Assembly: GCA_021823945.1 (NCBI GenBank)
Contig: JAKALW010000039.1
Location: forward strand, 1 to 8,214
Length of the DNA: 8,214 bases
Origin: Microcaldota archaeon
GTDB taxonomy: Archaea; Micrarchaeota; Micrarchaeia; Anstonellales; VGKX01
Reading direction: 5' to 3'
Shown: piece after piece, positions 4,579-8,214 of the stretch
How the letters are laid out: every line of letters starts with the position of its first letter
Numbering within the stretch: the stretch's first letter is position 1
Notes under the pieces: model-generated
What the model saw: the letters and a program-made list of their open reading frames with translations, nothing else
The model's database searches: none
What the model was told of the DNA's origin: nothing
Program-made: the position numbers and the translations under genes

Positions 4579-5673
4579 ATGCAAACCGCGCAAATGCTCA
4601 GCCCCAGGCAGGAGGTTCTCAGGCAGGTTTCATCAGGCGGCAAGATTACCGTGCCGCACAAGGAAATAGACGCCAAGGTGAAAAAACTGCTTGAGATAAG
4701 GCCGCTCGTGCGGACAAGTGAAGATGAAAAGCTCATAATAGCCTCCGCCACCAATGCCGCCTTCGTATCGTACTGGACGAAGATGGCTGACTTGGGGAAT
4801 GATATAATCAACGGCGATACAAAACTTACCGGGGAGCCGGATTTGGACCCGGGGGAGAGGCGGGAACTGCTCGCTGGCGCGTTTTCCGACTGGGATGCTT
4901 CAAAGACGAAATTCGAGTGCAAATGCGACACCAAATCCTGCTCAAAAAGGATTACATACGAGAAATATCGCACGCTTGCGGATTACAAGGACAAAGAAGG
5001 CGTGGACATTCCAGGCGCAGTGGCAAATTCATGCAAAAACGCCGGCGCCACGGCAAAGATACTGGAGGTCGGTTCGGGGGATTCGAACACTCTCTACGAA
5101 TTGAAGGACAGGTTCGGGGACAGAATTGAGACACACGCCCTTTCCCTTTTCGAAGAGCCACACGCGCCTGTGGATGCATACCACCTGCAAAGCGCGGAGT
5201 TTTACCCTGCCGAATTCGCGCGCAAGTTCGACATGATATTATCGTTTTACACGCTCGGGTACCTTTCCCTCCCGCACCTCGGGCTCCGGAACATAGCTCA
5301 TTCGCTTTCGGAGGGCGGCAGGGCCATAGTGCATTTCGCCCTTGGCGACATCAAGCCGGGCAATGATAAAAATGACATGGTTGGCATGCTTGAAAACCAC
5401 CTTAAGGAATACCTTGGCATGATTTGCGACAGGAAATCAGTGATTGCCAATTATTATGGCGAGCTTGTCACAGGTTTCATCCGCTTTGACAATCCGTCAG
5501 CAATGGTCTTTGTTGAAAAGGCAAGCAATGTATTTCGTGCAACTGCCTGGTCTTGCGAGCTAGGGCTCATTGGCGCGTCGTCAAAATTCAGGCTTGAGGT
5601 GAACAGGTTCAAGGCGGACACGTTTGGCAAATACCCAGACCTAGTCACCATTGAAAGGCGCAAAGGCTCATGA
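4579..5673 (+). CDS. SAM-dependent methyltransferase with unrecognised N-terminal region
   Basis: The C-terminal two thirds of this 364-residue protein form a class I (Rossmann) methyltransferase domain. Motif I, ILEVGSGDSN (161-170), binds SAM, and strand 4 is FDMILSFYTLGYL (217-229). The helix and strand before motif VI are HSLSEGGRAIVHF (241-253). No substrate motif such as NPPY or DPPY is present, so the target is unknown. Residues 1-155 match no domain that I recognise. They carry many basic and acidic residues and a Cys group, C114-K-C116 and C121, in FECKCDTKSCSKR, with C152 before the SAM domain, which might hold a metal. The start at 4579 fits the TATA spacing. The gene stands alone and is not next to a ribosomal or tRNA gene. 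It could be an RNA, protein or small-molecule methyltransferase. Confidence 0.8.
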   Translation: MQTAQMLSPRQEVLRQVSSGGKITVPHKEIDAKVKKLLEIRPLVRTSEDEKLIIASATNAAFVSYWTKMADLGNDIINGDTKLTGEPDLDPGERRELLAGAFSDWDASKTKFECKCDTKSCSKRITYEKYRTLADYKDKEGVDIPGAVANSCKNAGATAKILEVGSGDSNTLYELKDRFGDRIETHALSLFEEPHAPVDAYHLQSAEFYPAEFARKFDMILSFYTLGYLSLPHLGLRNIAHSLSEGGRAIVHFALGDIKPGNDKNDMVGMLENHLKEYLGMICDRKSVIANYYGELVTGFIRFDNPSAMVFVEKASNVFRATAWSCELGLIGASSKFRLEVNRFKADTFGKYPDLVTIERRKGS

Positions 5674-5680
5674 AGAAGTT

Positions 5681-5696
5681 GGGGTTTTCCCCTTTT
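5681..5696 (+). terminator. Hairpin plus T4 terminator of the methyltransferase gene
   Basis: GGGG-TTTT-CCCC followed by TTTT begins 7 bases after the stop codon: a 4-bp G-C stem with a short T tail, in the 56-bp gap before the converging gene. Confidence 0.5.
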
Positions 5697-5708
5697 ATGC
5701 GACCCAGC

Positions 5709-5728
5709 AAAAAGATTAAAAGTCAAAA
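5709..5728 (-). terminator. T-tract terminator of the DUF4256 gene
   Basis: On the minus strand three T-runs (TTTT, TTTT, TTTTT) follow the TAA stop codon of the leftward gene within 25 bases. This is the pattern of an archaeal oligo-T terminator. Confidence 0.5.
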
Positions 5729-5729
5729 T

Positions 5730-6311
5730 TTATACTCTTAGCGAGCCGCGAAACCCCCTGGAGCCATAGTAGGATTCTGCGCCGTTGTGATACACGAAGA
5801 CAGCGCCGTAGCGGCAATCACAAAATAGGGCGCCGCCAAGTTTCCTGATTTGAGGGGGCGTTTTCACCCAGCTTGATGTCTTCGCATCGAAAATTCCAAG
5901 CCCCTGCAAATCCCGATATTGCTCTTCGGTTAAAATCTCAATGCCCATGGCAGCCGCCATGTCCATGGCTGTGTCTTTTGGCTTGAATTCTTTCCTTCCC
6001 TCAAGCGCTTCGCGGTCGTAACAAAGGCTCCTTCGGCCATCGGGGCTTTCCGCAGAGCAATCATAGAAAATGAATTCGCCAGTCTTTTTGTCCTGGCCGA
6101 CAACGTCAGGCTCGCCGCCGGTCCTTTCCATTTCATTGAGCGAGCGCAGTTTTGCGGCATTGGCTTTTAGCCTTGAGCGCACATCAGCCCATTCAAGGCC
6201 CTTGTGACGGCTCATGTTTTTCTCAAAGCGCGCTTCCAACGCCGTGAGCAGTTTTTCACGCTCTTCTGGCGGCAACCCTTTTTTGTTTGCAGGAGTTGAT
6301 GTCTTGCTCAT
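5730..6311 (-). CDS. DUF4256 family protein
   Basis: From the ATG at 6311 the protein has 193 residues and matches the layout that I recall for DUF4256 along its whole length. An N-terminal helix (PEEREKLLTALEARFEKNM) is followed by HKGLEWADV, LNEMERTGGEPDVVG, FIFYDCSAESPDGRRSLCYD, AAAMGIEILTEEQY, KTSSWVKTP and a C-terminal FVYHNGAESYYGSRGFRGS. The biochemical role of the family is unknown; I know it mainly from bacteria, so transfer into this genome is likely (inference). The frame stays open upstream to ATGs at 6317, 6326, 6371, 6380 and 6395. The longest form adds 28 basic residues (MIRRPMPLMKP...) that the family lacks. However, a TATA-like box at 6424-6431 would place transcription start close to 6395, so the longer form is not excluded. 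Confidence 0.85.
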   Translation of the reverse strand: MSKTSTPANKKGLPPEEREKLLTALEARFEKNMSRHKGLEWADVRSRLKANAAKLRSLNEMERTGGEPDVVGQDKKTGEFIFYDCSAESPDGRRSLCYDREALEGRKEFKPKDTAMDMAAAMGIEILTEEQYRDLQGLGIFDAKTSSWVKTPPQIRKLGGALFCDCRYGAVFVYHNGAESYYGSRGFRGSLRV

Positions 6312-6423
6312 AACCATGGCATTCATCCCCGTTTTTTTGCATCTTGGGATGCGTGCCCGTGCAGGCTTCATTAAAGGCATGGGCCGCCTTATCATCCCTT
6401 AAAACGAATTAATTCCTGAATGG

Positions 6424-6431
6424 TAATATAA
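6424..6431 (-). promoter_or_regulatory. TATA-like box upstream of the DUF4256 gene
   Basis: The minus strand reads TTATATTA, 29-36 bp before the ATG at 6395 and about 115 bp before the ATG at 6311. A second AT-rich box, GTTTTAAGG (6399-6407), could serve the nearer starts. No clear Shine-Dalgarno site precedes any of these ATGs. Confidence 0.4.
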
Positions 6432-6474
6432 GAGTGCGCCTCAAATGGCGCGTGGCTGGATGGCAAACCTGCCC

Positions 6475-6490
6475 AAAAACTAAAGTTTTT
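6475..6490 (-). terminator. A/T inverted repeat, likely terminator of the Fic gene
   Basis: AAAAACT-AA-AGTTTTT is a perfect 7-bp inverted repeat that ends in T5 on either strand. It lies about 75 bp after the Fic stop codon in the 168-bp gap before the DUF4256 promoter. Otherwise that gap shows no gene or tRNA. Confidence 0.45.
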
Positions 6491-6563
6491 GTGCATCAGG
6501 CTGCCCGCCAGGCTCCCGTTCGTTGGCATAGCAGAAGCCACAGGTCATTTCCGCGTCTTTTTG

Positions 6564-7481
6564 CTAGGAAACTGCCTCTAGATAAAGATCCAGCGCCTTT
6601 TCTACGTCATTTCCAATTAGCACGGTCAAGGGATGAAAGTCACTTTTGTCTGCCTTTTCCAGCGCGGAATAGTATACTCTCCTTTCCTCGCGCCTAAGAA
6701 TCGTTGGTGGGAAACCTGCCCGCATCAGTCTCAAATTCATCAGCAGGCGTGCGAGTCTGCCGTTCCCATCTACAAAAGGGTGCACTCTAACTGTGTCGTA
6801 ATGAACCTTTACTGCCGAATAAACCGCCTTCACGTCATCATCTTTGTTGTTCAGCTCTTCATAGACCGCCTTCATAAGCTTTGGGACGTCCCTCCACTTT
6901 GGCGGTCGCATCTCCGAGCCTTCTATGAAAACATTCTCGTGTCTGTAAAAACCGGCATTCTGCGGGTCAATCTTGTCCAGTATAATCGCGTGGAGATTAA
7001 AAACATCCATTTCAGTTATTTCTCCCCTTTTGTTCACAAACTTCTCGAGCAGGTCAATTGCTTCTTTATGGTTAGTTGCCTCAAGATGCTCCTTAACCGA
7101 TTTTCCCCTTATCGTCATGCCGCGCCTCAGGACGAGCCATGTTTCGCGAAGCGTGAGCCGGTTGCCCTCTATCGCATTCGAGTGGTAAGTCATATCTATT
7201 TCGAATTTCTCGTTTAATCTTTTCACGGCATCGGAAGGCAGAGGCCGAAGCGAGTTGAGTTTCTTTAGTTTTGTCTCTAACTTTACCTGCAAGCCAGAAT
7301 CCATCCATTCTTCTAGCTCTTTTGGAATCTTGAGTCCATGCTTTTTTGCATACTCGGAGGCTTCGCTGAGCGATGGAAAGTATTCGAGAACCTTCTGGGT
7401 TACCTTTTCGCCTGCTCGTTCGCTCTCGACAAGCTCGTAGTAGTATGTGTTGCCCTTTTTCTTTCGCCTTATGAATGCCAT
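6564..7481 (-). CDS. Fic family protein (class II, probable AMP-transferase)
   Basis: Fic enzymes move AMP (or another nucleotide moiety) from a nucleotide to a Ser/Thr/Tyr hydroxyl of a target protein. The catalytic motif is complete at 234-245: HPFVDGNGRLAR (H234, D238, N240, R242, R245). The substrate flap is around VFIEGSEMRPP (184-194). The self-inhibiting motif S-x-x-x-E-G is present before the core, SNAIEG (101-106), which makes this a class II Fic protein that controls itself without a separate antitoxin. Residues 1-36 (MAFIRRKKKGNTYYYELVES, then RAGEKVTQKVLEYF) look like a small beta domain of the kind placed before some archaeal transposase-like and Fic proteins (from memory). Residues 36-60 may form a linker helix. 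The 305-residue length is normal. The start is supported by a TATA box 28 bp upstream. By eye the gene is more AT-rich than the left half of the window. Confidence 0.92.
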   Translation of the reverse strand: MAFIRRKKKGNTYYYELVESERAGEKVTQKVLEYFPSLSEASEYAKKHGLKIPKELEEWMDSGLQVKLETKLKKLNSLRPLPSDAVKRLNEKFEIDMTYHSNAIEGNRLTLRETWLVLRRGMTIRGKSVKEHLEATNHKEAIDLLEKFVNKRGEITEMDVFNLHAIILDKIDPQNAGFYRHENVFIEGSEMRPPKWRDVPKLMKAVYEELNNKDDDVKAVYSAVKVHYDTVRVHPFVDGNGRLARLLMNLRLMRAGFPPTILRREERRVYYSALEKADKSDFHPLTVLIGNDVEKALDLYLEAVS

Positions 7482-7490
7482 GGATAACTT

Positions 7491-7537
7491 GTAGTGCCTA
7501 CTATTATTTAAATATATCTACTAATGCTCGGCACTAC
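7491..7537. repeat. 8-bp inverted repeat enclosing the Fic promoter
   Basis: GTAGTGCC (7491-7498) and GGCACTAC (7530-7537) are exact inverted copies with 31 bp between them, placed almost symmetrically around the TATA box. Inside, CTACTA occurs twice in the same direction (7498-7503 and 7518-7523), 20 bp apart, about two helical turns. The arrangement suggests an operator for a dimeric or looping repressor. Confidence 0.5.
7505..7514 (-). promoter_or_regulatory. TATA box of the Fic gene, leaderless spacing
   Basis: The palindromic box TATTTAAATA centres 28 bp before the ATG at 7481, so the mRNA should begin at or within a few bases of the start codon. No Shine-Dalgarno site is seen (CAAGTTATCC). 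The core is identical to the one at 1077-1086. Confidence 0.65.
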
Positions 7538-7591
7538 GCCATATCCTGATGCTTAAGACACAGATCATTTCCGAGGAAACAAACCAGACGG

Positions 7592-8214
7592 TTATCTTTT
7601 CCTTTGCCTGATGACTCCCTTGTGCACTATGCCTTCCTTCTCCAGGTTTCCCCTATAATGTTTTTTGACAAGTGTCTCGTTTTGCCCGAGTTTTATGCCG
7701 ATTTCGGCGGCCGCTTTGATGGCGGTTTGCGATGGATGGTATCCAGCTGGGAGCCTGCGAACATGGTCAATGACCTCGTGCCTGCGCATTTCGCGGTTTG
7801 ACCTTTCAATAGTGTCTTTTTCAGCCAATTCTATTTCGCGCTCAAGTTCGTATTCCATGAGTTTCCTGTCATCGAGCGTTTTTAACCGGGGTAATATTAT
7901 CTGTGGCTCAATGATTCCTTCGGGCCTGCCGGCAACCCTATCAATAAGCCTGCTGGCAAGATTCTTTTCTGGCCGGAGCGAGGGGTTTTGCGAAACTATG
8001 CTAAGTGGCACTACCAGGTCGTAAAGCCTAAGGACGTGCAGTGCCTGGATTATGTGGTATTCGCGCTCCTTCCCAGCGTCCTCGAATATTTTTTTCACTG
8101 GCAGTAGGCCAATCCCTTCTGTGGCATCTAAGACCCCATTTTTGTCGATTGACCAAAGCTGTCTGCCGTCAATATTCAGCTTTACTGAAGGAATCAATTC
8201 GCCGAATGCATTTA
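7592..8214 (-). CDS. Unrecognised charged protein (start beyond the right edge)
   Basis: The frame ends in TAA at 7594-7592 and stays open to the window edge, giving at least 206 residues. The only in-window initiator is a TTG at 8197 with no Shine-Dalgarno site, and the frame upstream still reads NAFGEL, so the true start is probably outside. No domain is recognised. A first part includes VKLNIDGRQLWSID and EREYHIIQALHVLRLYDLVVPLSIV. A central stretch of about 45 residues, rich in Glu, Arg and Lys, looks helical, perhaps a coiled coil (LMEYELEREIELAEKD). The basic end has two short helical blocks, PSQTAIKAAAEIGIKLG and ETLVKKHYRGNLEKEG, that could form a helix-turn-helix or winged-helix fold, closing with RQRKR. 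DNA binding is plausible but unproven. It lies 110 bp upstream of the Fic gene in the same orientation; the Fic gene has its own promoter. Confidence 0.72.
   Translation of the reverse strand, partial: NAFGELIPSVKLNIDGRQLWSIDKNGVLDATEGIGLLPVKKIFEDAGKEREYHIIQALHVLRLYDLVVPLSIVSQNPSLRPEKNLASRLIDRVAGRPEGIIEPQIILPRLKTLDDRKLMEYELEREIELAEKDTIERSNREMRRHEVIDHVRRLPAGYHPSQTAIKAAAEIGIKLGQNETLVKKHYRGNLEKEGIVHKGVIRQRKR

Noticed and set aside
6396..6563. tRNA or C/D box RNA in the 168-bp gap
   Set aside because: No cloverleaf or T-loop consensus is present, and no properly spaced C and D boxes were found.
6633..7217. Open frame of 194 codons on the plus strand
   Set aside because: It is antisense to the Fic gene, including the catalytic motif region. 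No promoter or ribosome site precedes it.
3860..7498. Shared TAGTGCC in the 3860-3874 hairpin and the Fic repeat arm
   Set aside because: Seven shared bases in two unrelated contexts (RNA hairpin and promoter repeat) are easily explained by chance.
8195..8197. TTG as the start of the last minus-strand gene
   Set aside because: There is no ribosome site, and the frame upstream stays open to the edge with ordinary coding sequence (NAFGE), so the gene most likely begins outside the window.

Overview
The window looks archaeal. AT-rich TATA-type boxes (twice the same 10-mer TATTTAAATA) lie about 25-37 bp before start codons. Several genes have no Shine-Dalgarno and a promoter spaced for leaderless transcription, while others use GGTG-core Shine-Dalgarno sites. 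Oligo-T tracts follow several genes. Small Cys-rich proteins, short intergenic gaps and single-gene units suggest a small-genome (DPANN-like) archaeon, but this is inference and no marker gene is present to settle it.

Layout. At the left edge (1-155, +) is the tail of a protein ending in a PKD/Ig-like beta-sandwich domain, followed by a T-rich terminator. On the minus strand follow a YecD-type isochorismatase-family hydrolase (234-818) and, upstream of it, a 48-residue Cys/His protein (898-1044) with its own Shine-Dalgarno and a palindromic TATA box. A CobO/BtuR-type cobalamin adenosyltransferase (1169-1765, +) converges on a 12-helix MFS transporter (1800-2981, -). The 345 bp between the transporter and the next gene hold its probably structured leader and the operator-bearing promoter of a predicted lipoprotein (3327-3800, +). 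The lipoprotein gene ends in two stacked hairpins and a T8 tract.

Next come a YbaK/EbsC-type aminoacyl-tRNA editing protein (3930-4403, -) and, divergently, a SAM-dependent methyltransferase with an unrecognised N-terminal region (4579-5673, +). A DUF4256-family protein (minus strand, ending at 5730) follows. Last are a class II Fic protein (6564-7481, -), whose TATA box sits inside an 8-bp inverted repeat, and an unrecognised charged protein (7592 to the right edge, -), which is cut by the window.

The genes do not form one pathway. Most are single units with their own promoter, and gene orientation alternates. The stretch from about 5730 to 8214 (DUF4256, Fic, unknown) looks most like accessory DNA. 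The best candidates for something new are the 48-residue protein, the Fic promoter repeat with its unknown upstream neighbour, the operator at the lipoprotein promoter, and the structured RNA tail at 3858-3923. No tRNA, rRNA, CRISPR array or intact insertion sequence was seen.
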